From assembly GCA_044361535.1 (NCBI GenBank), contig JBIKIQ010000010.1:62001-126000 (forward strand): 64,000 bases of DNA, in the 5' to 3' direction. This document shows, one piece after another, positions 8,415 to 17,304 of this stretch. Origin of the DNA: UBA952 sp044361535 (GTDB lineage: Bacteria > Bacteroidota > Bacteroidia > Flavobacteriales_D > Crocinitomicaceae). The first letter of the stretch is position 1. Each line of letters starts with the position of its first letter. Made by a program: the position numbers and the translations under genes. The notes under the pieces were generated by a model. The model saw nothing but the letters and a program-made list of their open reading frames with translations, was not told the origin of the DNA and made no database searches.

Positions 8415-9008
8415 TTAGTTTTCTTTCAAAAGAAAATCAATACAAAGCACAGCACTTACTATTAATGGTCTCAATGCTGAATCCTTTTCTACATTTTCAT
8501 TTACAGATAATATGTAATTATCAGCAGATGTAAAAAGTTCTTTTCCAATTCCAGCCCATTTTTTACTAATACTAGCTAATTCTATTTCATCTTTGGATAT
8601 TTTGAAATCCCATCCCAATAAATTACCTTTCAAAGTACAAAGATTGTTATTATTAGAATCTGTAATTTCTAATTTAGCTCCCCCGAAACGAAATTTACGA
8701 ACTAATTTCCCTAATTCATTTCCTTTTTCATCAAACACACTCACTGGACTAAATCCAAAAAATGAGGTATTTCGTTTAATTGAAAGTATTGGTTCTCCTT
8801 TATCTGAAGTAATTTCAACATGAAAAGGGGTCATCATTTTATACTTAGAAAAACGAAAGATTTTTGTAAAAAAGCCTAATTTATCTTCTCTACAATTCAT
8901 TATAATTTCAGAAGTTTCTGGATTATATACGTCAAAATTATTGGCTGCTTTAAACATTCCAATATGTTCCTTAATTAAAAATAGGTTGTTGTTGAGTGAA
9001 TTGTGCAT
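8415..9008 (-). CDS. Phospholipid scramblase / LURP-one-like family protein
   Basis: The 197-residue protein matches the scramblase-related (Tubby C-like fold) pattern: an opening LIKEHIGMFKAANNFDVYNP strand pair, then repeated beta-strand units such as PFHVEITSDKGEPILSIKR, SVFDEKGNELGKLVRKF and KGNLLGWDFKI, and a late aromatic/hydrophobic helix (LRPLIVSAVLCIDFLL). No signal peptide is seen, so it is probably cytoplasmic or peripheral. Bacterial members have no settled role; membrane-lipid association is an inference. It is a monocistronic minus-strand gene facing the M23 gene. Confidence 0.75.
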   Translation of the reverse strand: MHNSLNNNLFLIKEHIGMFKAANNFDVYNPETSEIIMNCREDKLGFFTKIFRFSKYKMMTPFHVEITSDKGEPILSIKRNTSFFGFSPVSVFDEKGNELGKLVRKFRFGGAKLEITDSNNNNLCTLKGNLLGWDFKISKDEIELASISKKWAGIGKELFTSADNYILSVNENVEKDSALRPLIVSAVLCIDFLLKEN

Positions 9009-9039
9009 AATATATTTTTTACAATGTTAACACTATTTT

Positions 9040-11064
9040 TCAATCCAAATACAACACCCTTCCTTTTTCGTAATCAACGGAATATCCAAATTGATATACT
9101 TCAGAATTTCCAAGAGGTAAGGTAAGTTTCCATGTGATAATTCCGGTTTCCTCGTTCAATTCTCCATTTAACAATTCATTCCGTTTTACTTTGATGTCAT
9201 TATTTGTACTGATTGGAAATTGGTCTTTCACAATAATAGGAATTAGCGCTCCGCCATTGTTTCTAATTTTGATTTCCCACGTGGCCTCGTATTTTTGGCG
9301 TGAACCTAAAATTTTATTACTGCTCTTATCCTTCACTTTTGTTCGTTCAACCTTGATTTTTGAATCTTTTCCAAACGAGAAAGAAAGTGTGTCTTTCGTT
9401 GAATTAATATCGATGTAGGATTTTCCAATGTAGGTTCCATCAAAATAAATATTGGATTCTCCACTCAATAAATTCAATTTTTCCCAACCAGAAACTTGAG
9501 CAGCTAGAAACACTGCTGGATCAATTTTAGGTGCCGTATGATATTCATAATCAGCTTTTAGTTCAAAATTGTCTATTTGCACTCTGTGGTCCATTCCATC
9601 AGTGGGAATTGTCATTTTCGATTGAATGCGGTATTCTACACGCAAGTCTTTTTTCACAACTTCGGTTTCTGCATAGTTCGCTTTTTCTTTTACTTTAACT
9701 CCATCGATAAAGAGATAATTATCATTTCCTCGACTTCCTCTAATTTGAACTTGTTCTAGATTTTTTTCTGATTCATTCACCTTAAAAATTCCACCAGTTA
9801 CATCACCATAATAGGCTGGTATACCTCCGGTATTTACTCTTATACTATCTGCTCTTCCTCCAAAGTCCCAATTGTAGCTTGCGAATCCGTTGGCCCATCC
9901 AGAACTCAATACGAGTTCATCTGATTTCATGAAAAACTTGATATAAGGCGATTGAATGGCAACCGTTTGTGGCGCATAGCCAACGAAAGATGCGATGAGG
10001 AATTTTTCATTTTTTGGAACAGTTACCGAAAATTTACCATCAACATCTGTAACCACTCCAATACTTGGATTTGATGGAAAAGATACTTTGGTAAACGGCA
10101 TTGCCTCGCCGGTAGATGCATCGATTACTTCTCCTGTTATTTTCTCTCCAGAATAATCTATTTCAGGCAAAATTCGAGTTCGTTGTTGGGTAGGTTGTTT
10201 GTAATTGTTGTAGTAGATATACCACGGTTGCAATTCAGGTTCTTTCGAGTTTTCATACGGATCGTTGGTAGATAATACCATGTCTACGTTTTTCCATTCA
10301 ATTCCGGTATTTTGAGATACCAAAGCTTTTGCCTCCAATTTGATCGGTTTCCCAATGCCTTCGCTGCGCATGTCATAATAGGGTTTCCAGCTTGCATTTG
10401 GACTGATGTAATTGAATGTAAACGTGGCATCCGTTGATTTTTCGACGTCAACTTCCACGACAATTTCCGAATAATTGATAACCGGCTTACTACGTTGAGA
10501 AACAATTTCTTGTTCCAACTTATTCAAGTCTTTGGTTACCTTTTCCAATTCATCCCGGATAGCACTTTGACGTAAAGTAATTTCTGTCAATTTCTGATGC
10601 ATGAATGTAAATGCTTCCTTCAATTCAGTCATTTTCAGTCCTTCATTTAGTCCTTTTAATTCACGATTTCGTAGGATTAAATCTTTGTCTAAAGTAAGAA
10701 TGTCAAACTCACTTCGCAAGTCATTTTCTTTTTTTTCTAAAACTTTGCGCTGCGCGTTTAATTCATTCATTTTTTCATTGGAGATTCGGATATCCTCGTA
10801 GTTCTTTCGTGTTCGAACCGATAGAATGGTCAAATCACCCGTTGCTTTGACTTGAACTGTATTCGCATCTAAAAAATCCGTTAGTTTGGTAAAAACAAGT
10901 TCTTGTTTTCCTTTACTCAAACTTTTTGTTGCCTGATGTTCAACCTGAGCACCCAAAAAGAAAACGGTAACTTTTGATAAATCAGATGAAATTGCAACTT
11001 CTTTTTGTCCGAAAATCGTAAAACAAAAAAGAAGGGAAAAGAAGGGAAAAGCTATTCTAATCAT
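9040..11064 (-). CDS. MuiA-type DUF4140/DUF4139 protein with CarboxypepD_reg-like insertion (copy 1)
   Basis: Third gene of a tandem operon of three paralogs, 674 residues, exported (signal peptide at residues 1-19, ending IFGQ). The N-terminal DUF4140-like region (KVTVFFLGAQVEHQA, about 31-100) leads to a coiled coil (about 100-195), then the DUF4139 beta-rich region. A carboxypeptidase-regulatory-like domain is inserted (GEVIDASTGEAMPFTKVSF to FVGYAPQTVAI). After it comes a patch that looks like TonB-plug pieces in the wrong order: NTGGIPAYYGDVTGGIFKV precedes IRGSRGNDNYLFIDGVKV. The C-terminal DUF4139 part (IPTDGMDHRVQIDNF, KDQFPISTNNDIKV) is well conserved with the other copies. The gap to copy 2 is 5 bases. 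Substrate and function are unknown. Confidence 0.85.
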   Translation of the reverse strand: MIRIAFPFFSLLFCFTIFGQKEVAISSDLSKVTVFFLGAQVEHQATKSLSKGKQELVFTKLTDFLDANTVQVKATGDLTILSVRTRKNYEDIRISNEKMNELNAQRKVLEKKENDLRSEFDILTLDKDLILRNRELKGLNEGLKMTELKEAFTFMHQKLTEITLRQSAIRDELEKVTKDLNKLEQEIVSQRSKPVINYSEIVVEVDVEKSTDATFTFNYISPNASWKPYYDMRSEGIGKPIKLEAKALVSQNTGIEWKNVDMVLSTNDPYENSKEPELQPWYIYYNNYKQPTQQRTRILPEIDYSGEKITGEVIDASTGEAMPFTKVSFPSNPSIGVVTDVDGKFSVTVPKNEKFLIASFVGYAPQTVAIQSPYIKFFMKSDELVLSSGWANGFASYNWDFGGRADSIRVNTGGIPAYYGDVTGGIFKVNESEKNLEQVQIRGSRGNDNYLFIDGVKVKEKANYAETEVVKKDLRVEYRIQSKMTIPTDGMDHRVQIDNFELKADYEYHTAPKIDPAVFLAAQVSGWEKLNLLSGESNIYFDGTYIGKSYIDINSTKDTLSFSFGKDSKIKVERTKVKDKSSNKILGSRQKYEATWEIKIRNNGGALIPIIVKDQFPISTNNDIKVKRNELLNGELNEETGIITWKLTLPLGNSEVYQFGYSVDYEKGRVLYLD

Positions 11065-11069
11065 AGTAC

Positions 11070-13061
11070 TTATTCTAAATAAAGTGTATATCCTTTTTGA
11101 TAATCAACGGAATAGTCAAATTGTAAGTTTTGACTACTACCCAGTGATAGATTCAAATTCCATACAAGAATTCCGGTTTTCTCATCCCATTTCGCCGTTC
11201 CAAATTCACCATTTTTTACTTTGATGTCATTATTTGTGCTTATTGGAAATTGATCTTTCACGACAATTGGAATGGCAGCACCTCCGTTATTTCGCATCCG
11301 GATTTCCCAGGTAACTTCGTATTTTTGGCGCGAACCAATTACTTTTTTACTGCTTTTGTCTTTAACTTTCGTGCGCTCAACGATTACTTTTGAATCTTTA
11401 CCAAAAGAAAAGGAAAGTGTATCTTTTGTTGAATTGACATCAATGTATGATTTTCCAATATAGGTTCCATCGAAATAGATATTGGATTCACCGCTCAACA
11501 AATTCAGTTTTTCCCATCCTGTAACTTGAGCAGCTAAAAATACAGCTGGATCGATTTTAGGAGCCGTGTGGTATTCATAGAATGCATTTAGCTCAAAGTT
11601 ATCTATCTGAACACGATGATCCATTCCATCGGTAGGAATTGTCATTTTCGATTGAATTTGGTATTCCATTCGCAAGTCTTTTTTCTGCACTTGAGTTTGA
11701 ACGTAATTAGCTTTTTTGTCCTCTGATTTGTTTACTTCATCATAGGCTGCTGCAAAAGCTTGCTTTTTTGATTTATAACTTCGTTTTCTGGTTGATCGTA
11801 CAGAAACATCTGCGCTTCGAACAGGTAATCTTGAAATATCTTCTCTTGTAATTGTCTGTCCAAATCTACCACCATCTTTATCGATAACCACCTCTTCTAA
11901 ATCAACGTCATTTGCCACCAAAAAGAATTTTAAATACGGGGCATTAATTGATAATGTGGATGATTGATAACCTACAAACGAGGCAATGATTTGTCGCTCA
12001 TTTCGAGGAACGGAAACAGAGAATTTTCCATCTACGTCTGTGATAACCCCAATACTTGGGTTAGAAGGAAAGGAGATTTTAGTAAACGGCATCGGTTCGC
12101 CTGTATTTGCATCAATTACTTCCCCTTGAATTTTTTCTCCTGAGTAATCAACAGTTGGTAAATTGCGTTGCGTTTGGTATTTCTGTTGTGGATAGTTATT
12201 GTAATTGATGTACCATGGCGCGATTATCGGTTCCTTTGAGTTTTCATAAGGGTCGTTCGTTGATAAAACCATGTCCACATTTTTCCATTCAATGCCGGTG
12301 TTTTGTGATACCAAAGCTTTTGCCTCCAATTTGATCGGTTTACCAATCCCATCACTTCGCATGTCGTAATAAGGTTTCCAAGATGCTTTGGGAGAAATGT
12401 AATTGAAGAAAAACGAAGCGTCTGTTTCTTTTTCCACGTCAATTTCCACCACGATTTCCGTGTAATTTATCACGGGTTTGCTGCGTTGAGACAAAATTTC
12501 TTGCTCCAACTTATTCATTTCTTTAGTCAATTTTTCCAATTCGTCGTAAATGGCACTTTCACGCACGGTGATTTCATTCATTTTTTGGTGCATAAAGGCA
12601 TAGGCTTCTTTGAGTTCAATCATGCTGATTCCTTTGTCTTGACCTTTCAAATCGCGGTTTCGCATTAAAAGTTCTTTGTCTAGTTCAAGGATTTCGTATT
12701 CGTCACGCAAGGCAATTTCTTTTTTCTCCAGCACTAATCGTTGAGAATTCAAGGCATCCATTTTATCATTTGAAATCCGAATATCTTCGAAATTTTTTCG
12801 TGAACGAACGGACAAAATAGTTAAATCTCCATTTGCTTTCACTTGGACGGTATTGGGGTCCAAGAAATCGGTTAATTTGGTAAAAACTACCTCTTGTTTC
12901 CCTTTTTTGAGTTGAGTATTGGCTTGATGTTCTATTTGAGCTCCCAAGAAAAATACGGTTACTTTTTTTAGTTCAGAGCTTAGTGGAACTTCCTTTTCTT
13001 TTTGGGCAAAAACTGAAAAATTCAGTAAGCCAATAATCAATGATAATTGAATTTTTTTCAT
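11070..13061 (-). CDS. MuiA-type DUF4140/DUF4139 protein with CarboxypepD_reg-like insertion (copy 2)
   Basis: Middle gene of the array, 663 residues, with a signal peptide (residues 1-20, ending SVFAQ). Domain order is as in copies 1 and 3: DUF4140-like, coiled coil, DUF4139 interrupted by a CarboxypepD_reg-like domain (about 309-381). Its private patch (about residues 385-456) reads VVIDKDGGRFGQTITREDI then SRLPVRSADVSVRSTRKRS. That resembles the first part of a TonB plug (typically QTITREDI.KLP.RS) and then degenerates into a basic Lys/Arg stretch. The rest is almost the same as copy 3. It has 5-base gaps on both sides and so is co-transcribed. No catalytic residues are evident; a surface-binding or envelope role is only an inference. 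Confidence 0.85.
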   Translation of the reverse strand: MKKIQLSLIIGLLNFSVFAQKEKEVPLSSELKKVTVFFLGAQIEHQANTQLKKGKQEVVFTKLTDFLDPNTVQVKANGDLTILSVRSRKNFEDIRISNDKMDALNSQRLVLEKKEIALRDEYEILELDKELLMRNRDLKGQDKGISMIELKEAYAFMHQKMNEITVRESAIYDELEKLTKEMNKLEQEILSQRSKPVINYTEIVVEIDVEKETDASFFFNYISPKASWKPYYDMRSDGIGKPIKLEAKALVSQNTGIEWKNVDMVLSTNDPYENSKEPIIAPWYINYNNYPQQKYQTQRNLPTVDYSGEKIQGEVIDANTGEPMPFTKISFPSNPSIGVITDVDGKFSVSVPRNERQIIASFVGYQSSTLSINAPYLKFFLVANDVDLEEVVIDKDGGRFGQTITREDISRLPVRSADVSVRSTRKRSYKSKKQAFAAAYDEVNKSEDKKANYVQTQVQKKDLRMEYQIQSKMTIPTDGMDHRVQIDNFELNAFYEYHTAPKIDPAVFLAAQVTGWEKLNLLSGESNIYFDGTYIGKSYIDVNSTKDTLSFSFGKDSKVIVERTKVKDKSSKKVIGSRQKYEVTWEIRMRNNGGAAIPIVVKDQFPISTNNDIKVKNGEFGTAKWDEKTGILVWNLNLSLGSSQNLQFDYSVDYQKGYTLYLE

Positions 13062-13066
13062 AAATT

Positions 13067-15055
13067 TTATTCTAAATAAAGTGTGTACCCTTTTTGATAA
13101 TCAACTGAATAGTCAAATTGTAAGTTTTGACTTCCGCCCAGTGATAGATTCAAATTCCATACAAGAATTCCAGTTTTTTCATCCCATTTTGCTGTTCCAA
13201 ATTCACCATTTTTTACTTTGATGTCATTATTTGTGCTTATGGGAAATTGATCTTTCACGACAATTGGAATGGCAGCACCTCCGTTATTTCGCATCCGGAT
13301 TTCCCAGGTAACTTCGTATTTCTGCCTTGAACCAATTACCTTTTTACTGCTTTTATCTTTAACTTTCGTACGCTCAACGATTACCTTTGAATCTTTTCCG
13401 AAAGAAAAGGAAAGTGTATCTTTTGTTGAATTAACATCAATGTATGATTTTCCAATATAGGTTCCATCGAAATAGATATTGGATTCACCGCTCAATAAAT
13501 TCAGTTTTTCCCATCCTGTAACTTGAGCAGCTAAAAATACAGCCGGATCGATTTTAGGAGCCGTGTGGTATTCATAGAATGCATTTAGCTCAAAGTTATC
13601 TATTTGAACACGATGATCCATTCCATCGGTAGGAATTGTCATTTTAGATTGAATCTGGTATTCCATTCTCAAATCCTTTTTTACGACTTGTGATTGGGCG
13701 TAATCTGCTTTATTGTCCCCTAGACTTTTTTCATTTTTATCATCCTCGAAACTTGGACTGTTTGTGGTTCTGAATTTTTTCACTTTTCTTTTAGACAACT
13801 TTTGTGAAGATCGTATTTCAACTCCGGAAATTTGATTGAGCATTTGTTCTGTATTTTTACGCTCAGAAACTTTTCCAGAAATCACCACTTCGGATAACTC
13901 AACTTCATCTGCCACAAGGAAAAATTTGATGTAAGGAGAATTTAAAGGCAATGACAACGATTTATATCCTACAAACGAAGCAATGATTTGTCGTTCGTTA
14001 CGAGGGACATTTACAGTGAATTTTCCATCTACATTCGTAATTGCACCAATGGTTGGGTTAGAAGGAAAGGAGATTTTGGTAAATGGCATTGGTTCGCCTG
14101 TATTGGCATCGATAACTTCCCCTTGAATTTTCTCCCCGGAATAGTCAACCGTTGGTAAATTGCGTTGCGTTTGGTATTTCTGCTGTGGATAGTTGTTGTA
14201 ATTAATATACCATGGTGCAACTATCGGTTCCTTTGAGTTTTCATAAGGATCGTTCGTAGATAAAACCATGTCCACATTTTTCCATTCAATTCCAGTATTT
14301 TGTGATACGAGAGCTTTTGCTTCCAGCATTATCGGTTTGCCAATTCCATCGCTTCGCATGTCGTAATAAGGTTTCCAAGATGCTTTGGGAGAAATGTAAT
14401 TGAAGAAAAACGAGGCATCTGTTTCTTTTTCAACGTCTATTTCCACCACGATTTCCGTGTAGTTAATGACTGGCTTACTACGTTGAGACAAAATTTCTTG
14501 CTCCAACTTGTTCATTTCTTTGGTCAATTTTTCCAACTCATCGTAGATTGCACTTTCACGAACGGTGATTTCATTCATTTTTTGGTGCATGAACGCATAG
14601 GCTTCTTTGAGTTCAATCATACTGATTCCCTTATCTTGACCTTTTAAATCGCGGTTGCGCATCAAAAGTTCTTTGTCTAGTTCAAGGATTTCGTATTCGT
14701 CACGTAAGGCATATTCTTTTTTCTCCATTATCAATCGTTGTGCATTCAAAGCATCCATTTTTTCATTTGAAATACGAATGTCCTCGAAATTTTTCCTCGT
14801 ACGAACAGAAAGGATGGTCAAATCTCCATTTGCTTTCACTTGAACAGTATTGGGGTCCAAGAAATCAGTTAATTTGGTAAATACTACTTCTTGTTTTCCT
14901 TTAATAAGTTGGGTATTGGCTTGATGTTCAATTTGAGCTCCGAGGAAAAATACGGTTACTTTTTTTGGCTCCGCAGTTAAAGTGATTTCCTTTTCTTTTT
15001 GAGCGAATAAAGTGTTTGAGATGAATAATATCGAAACAATAATAAAGTTTTTCAT
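13067..15055 (-). CDS. MuiA-type DUF4140/DUF4139 protein with CarboxypepD_reg-like insertion (copy 3, first in operon)
   Basis: Promoter-proximal gene of the array, 662 residues. The signal peptide is residues 1-19 (ending LFAQ). DUF4140-like residues about 31-100, coiled coil about 100-195, DUF4139 from about 198, CarboxypepD_reg-like insertion about 308-380 (GEVIDANTGEPMPF, ITNVDGKFTVNVP, IIASFVGYKSL), private patch about 384-455, then conserved DUF4139 to the end. The private patch (SEVVISGKVSERKNTEQML, then a basic run SKRKVKKF) keeps only the first residues of a plug-like lead-in. The start ATG at 15053-15055 is followed by a good signal peptide. The region 15056-15252 between it and the divergent gene must hold its promoter; TACTTTTA-like sequence on the minus strand is a weak candidate. 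Confidence 0.85.
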   Translation of the reverse strand: MKNFIIVSILFISNTLFAQKEKEITLTAEPKKVTVFFLGAQIEHQANTQLIKGKQEVVFTKLTDFLDPNTVQVKANGDLTILSVRTRKNFEDIRISNEKMDALNAQRLIMEKKEYALRDEYEILELDKELLMRNRDLKGQDKGISMIELKEAYAFMHQKMNEITVRESAIYDELEKLTKEMNKLEQEILSQRSKPVINYTEIVVEIDVEKETDASFFFNYISPKASWKPYYDMRSDGIGKPIMLEAKALVSQNTGIEWKNVDMVLSTNDPYENSKEPIVAPWYINYNNYPQQKYQTQRNLPTVDYSGEKIQGEVIDANTGEPMPFTKISFPSNPTIGAITNVDGKFTVNVPRNERQIIASFVGYKSLSLPLNSPYIKFFLVADEVELSEVVISGKVSERKNTEQMLNQISGVEIRSSQKLSKRKVKKFRTTNSPSFEDDKNEKSLGDNKADYAQSQVVKKDLRMEYQIQSKMTIPTDGMDHRVQIDNFELNAFYEYHTAPKIDPAVFLAAQVTGWEKLNLLSGESNIYFDGTYIGKSYIDVNSTKDTLSFSFGKDSKVIVERTKVKDKSSKKVIGSRQKYEVTWEIRMRNNGGAAIPIVVKDQFPISTNNDIKVKNGEFGTAKWDEKTGILVWNLNLSLGGSQNLQFDYSVDYQKGYTLYLE

Positions 15056-15252
15056 TCGGTAAAAGTAAAATTAATATTCCTTTAATAAGCTGTTTGCTAA
15101 TCAATAGACGGCGTTCATACAACACAGATGCAGAAACGTTCAAAATTCCATAGAATTGTATTGATTTTTTTAAAAAGCTGTAGTTCAAGAATTTCAACGA
15201 AAATGAAAGTTAAAGAATTAATTCATTATCTTTATTCTATAAATCATTGATT

Positions 15253-16095
15253 ATGAATAGAAAAATATACTTTTTACTTGGTTTCTTATTTGCTTTTCAA
15301 TTGATACATTCATCCTACTATTCCCAATCTTTCTTGACAAATGGTCAAGTGTTTAATTTTGAGGTTGGTGATGTAATACAGGGTCGTTATCAGTCTAGTG
15401 CACCCTTTTCTTTTGGCCCTCCTGGTTATGAAACTAAAACGATTATTGGAAAAGAGATTAGCCAATCCTTAGATACAATTTATTACACTATTAAACGTGA
15501 TTATTATATTCCACCTGCTTGTCCAACTTGTAGCCCGACATTTAGTTATGATACAATCATTCAAACAATTACAAATTTGGATTTGCCTGCTAACCATTTA
15601 AACGAAACATCTTGTTTTGACTTAAGAGACACCTCTTATGTCGATTTTTGTGGCCGAGTAGTATGGGAAAAAATACCAGTTACTGTTGAAAATTGCTTTG
15701 AACCAGTTACACATACCACTACATTTGTAGCAGGTGTTGGAGGACCATTTTTTACAAAAAATGATCCCAAAGGTCCACTTTATACTGAATTTGTTTTGAT
15801 TTATTATTCGAAAGATACAATTAGTTGTGGTAACTTAATGGTTTCAATACCGGAGTTGGTTGAAAATAAAAACCCATTAAAAATATACCCTAATCCTGCG
15901 AGTGAAAATCTTTTCCTTTCAGAACTTAATGAAAATCAAATTGGAGAAAAGGCTTTAATTTGTGATTATCTAGGTCAGAAAATAGTTGAATTTCAGATTG
16001 AATCAACCAATCAAAAAATTGATGTATCTCATTTTGAATCAGGTGTTTATTTTCTGTATATATTAGGGAGAATCGGAAAATTTGTAATTAAATAA
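15253..16095 (+). CDS. Secreted protein with T9SS type A sorting domain, unknown function
   Basis: The 280-residue protein begins with a signal peptide (MNRKIYFLLGFLFAFQLIHS) and ends with a type A T9SS sorting domain (LKIYPNPASENLFL, GVYFLYILGRIGKFVIK, about residues 205-280). The middle is unrecognised; it contains several cysteines (CPTC, SCFD, FCGR, NCFE, SCGN) that could form disulfides. The CTD predicts export through the inner membrane by Sec and then through the outer membrane by T9SS. I start at the ATG at 15253; an upstream TTG at 15247 is also in frame. A near-consensus TATCTTTA lies at 15227-15234. Confidence 0.8.
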   Translation: MNRKIYFLLGFLFAFQLIHSSYYSQSFLTNGQVFNFEVGDVIQGRYQSSAPFSFGPPGYETKTIIGKEISQSLDTIYYTIKRDYYIPPACPTCSPTFSYDTIIQTITNLDLPANHLNETSCFDLRDTSYVDFCGRVVWEKIPVTVENCFEPVTHTTTFVAGVGGPFFTKNDPKGPLYTEFVLIYYSKDTISCGNLMVSIPELVENKNPLKIYPNPASENLFLSELNENQIGEKALICDYLGQKIVEFQIESTNQKIDVSHFESGVYFLYILGRIGKFVIK

Positions 16096-16169
16096 TTGAT
16101 TTATTTTCCCGACTTACTATCAATTCTAGGGATTGTACGAAATTTTAACATTGTCAATTCAACATTCCT

Positions 16170-16177
16170 TATATTTG
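16170..16177 (+). promoter_or_regulatory. Probable -7 box for the bioB operon
   Basis: TATATTTG matches TAnnTTTG and ends 17 bases before the bioB ATG. A TTG at 16151-16153 is a possible -33 element but with a shorter than usual spacer (16 bases). Confidence 0.5.
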
Positions 16178-16194
16178 TACTTCATTTTTGAATC

Positions 16195-17304
16195 ATGAAA
16201 ATAAATCCAGCATACCAAACCAAGCAAGAACTACTTGATCTGTACAATAAGCCTTTATTAGAATTGGTTTTTGAGGCAGCAACAATTCATCGTCAGTTTC
16301 ACAATCCTCGTGAAGTTCAAATGTCGTCGTTATTAAGCATAAAAACGGGTGGTTGCGCTGAAGATTGTGGGTATTGTCCTCAGGCTGCTCGATACAATAC
16401 AGATGTGGAAGCGCATAAATTAATGACCGTAGAATCTGTTGTTGAACAAGCTAAAAATGCGAAAGCAAATGGTTCTTCTCGCTTGTGTATGGGTGCAGCG
16501 TGGAGAGAAGTGAGAGATAACAAAGATTTTGACAATGTTGTTGAGATGGTTCAGGAGGTAAATAACCTGGGAATGGAAGTTTGTTGTACGCTCGGTATGA
16601 TGAATGAAGATCAAGCAAAACGTTTAAAAAATGCGGGCTTATTTGCTTACAATCACAATTTGGATTCATCACCTGAATTTTATGGAGATATAATCTCGAC
16701 GCGAGAATATGAAGATCGATTGAATACGATAGAAAATGCTCGTAAAGCGGGAATTACAGTTTGTTCTGGAGGAATTATTGGAATGGGTGAAGCTATTGAA
16801 GACCGTGTTGGTTTGTTGATGAGTTACATGAAAATGGAGAACCCACCTGAATCAATTCCAATAAATGCACTTGTTGCCGTTGAAGGAACTCCACTCGAGG
16901 ACCAAAAGCCCATTGAACAATGGGAAATGATTCGCATGGTTGCGACAACTCGGATTGTTTTTCCGGAAGCTATCGTGCGTTTATCTGCGGGAAGAACAAA
17001 AATGAATATGGAAGGTCAAGCTCTTTGCTTTATGGCTGGCGCTGGATCAATTTTCGCAGGGGATAAATTATTGACAACACCTAATCCAGAATTTAACGAG
17101 GATAAAGAAATGTTCGATATTTTAGGGCTAATTCCAAAAGAGCCATTTAAAGATGCTGAGCAGCCAGTGAGTATTCGCGATGAAAAAATCGAAGAAAGAA
17201 AACGTAAAGAGGCTCAACGCGAAATGGAGTTGAAAGAAGCGCGTGAACAAGCACTTCAAAATGGATTCGAACCTCGAAAAATGACTTCGGTAGATTCAAT
17301 CTAA
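16195..17304 (+). CDS. bioB: Biotin synthase
   Basis: Radical SAM enzyme that inserts sulfur into dethiobiotin, the last step of biotin synthesis. The [4Fe-4S] motif CxxxCxxC is at C54, C58 and C61 (GGCAEDCGYCPQAARY). Candidate [2Fe-2S] ligands are C98 (SRLCMGAAWR), C130 or C131, C190 (GITVCSGGIIGMGE) and an arginine in VRLSAGRTKM. Length (369) is a little above the usual 320-350 because of a charged Glu/Lys/Arg tail of about 35 residues. The bioF start follows the bioB stop directly. The other biotin genes are not here. Confidence 0.97.
   Translation: MKINPAYQTKQELLDLYNKPLLELVFEAATIHRQFHNPREVQMSSLLSIKTGGCAEDCGYCPQAARYNTDVEAHKLMTVESVVEQAKNAKANGSSRLCMGAAWREVRDNKDFDNVVEMVQEVNNLGMEVCCTLGMMNEDQAKRLKNAGLFAYNHNLDSSPEFYGDIISTREYEDRLNTIENARKAGITVCSGGIIGMGEAIEDRVGLLMSYMKMENPPESIPINALVAVEGTPLEDQKPIEQWEMIRMVATTRIVFPEAIVRLSAGRTKMNMEGQALCFMAGAGSIFAGDKLLTTPNPEFNEDKEMFDILGLIPKEPFKDAEQPVSIRDEKIEERKRKEAQREMELKEAREQALQNGFEPRKMTSVDSI

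Larger units (their letters stand above)
9040..15055 (-). repeat. Tandem array of three paralogous MuiA-type genes
   Basis: Three head-to-tail genes of about 2 kb, each separated by 5 bases. Copies 2 and 3 are nearly identical over most of their length at DNA and protein level; copy 1 is clearly more diverged. The three differ most in one patch after the CarboxypepD_reg-like domain (about 9660-9940, 11694-11909 and 13691-13906). Confidence 0.9.

Noticed and set aside
14928..15197. An 89-residue minus-strand frame at the start of the MuiA operon
   Set aside because: It overlaps the signal-peptide end of copy 3 in another frame and reads as random sequence.
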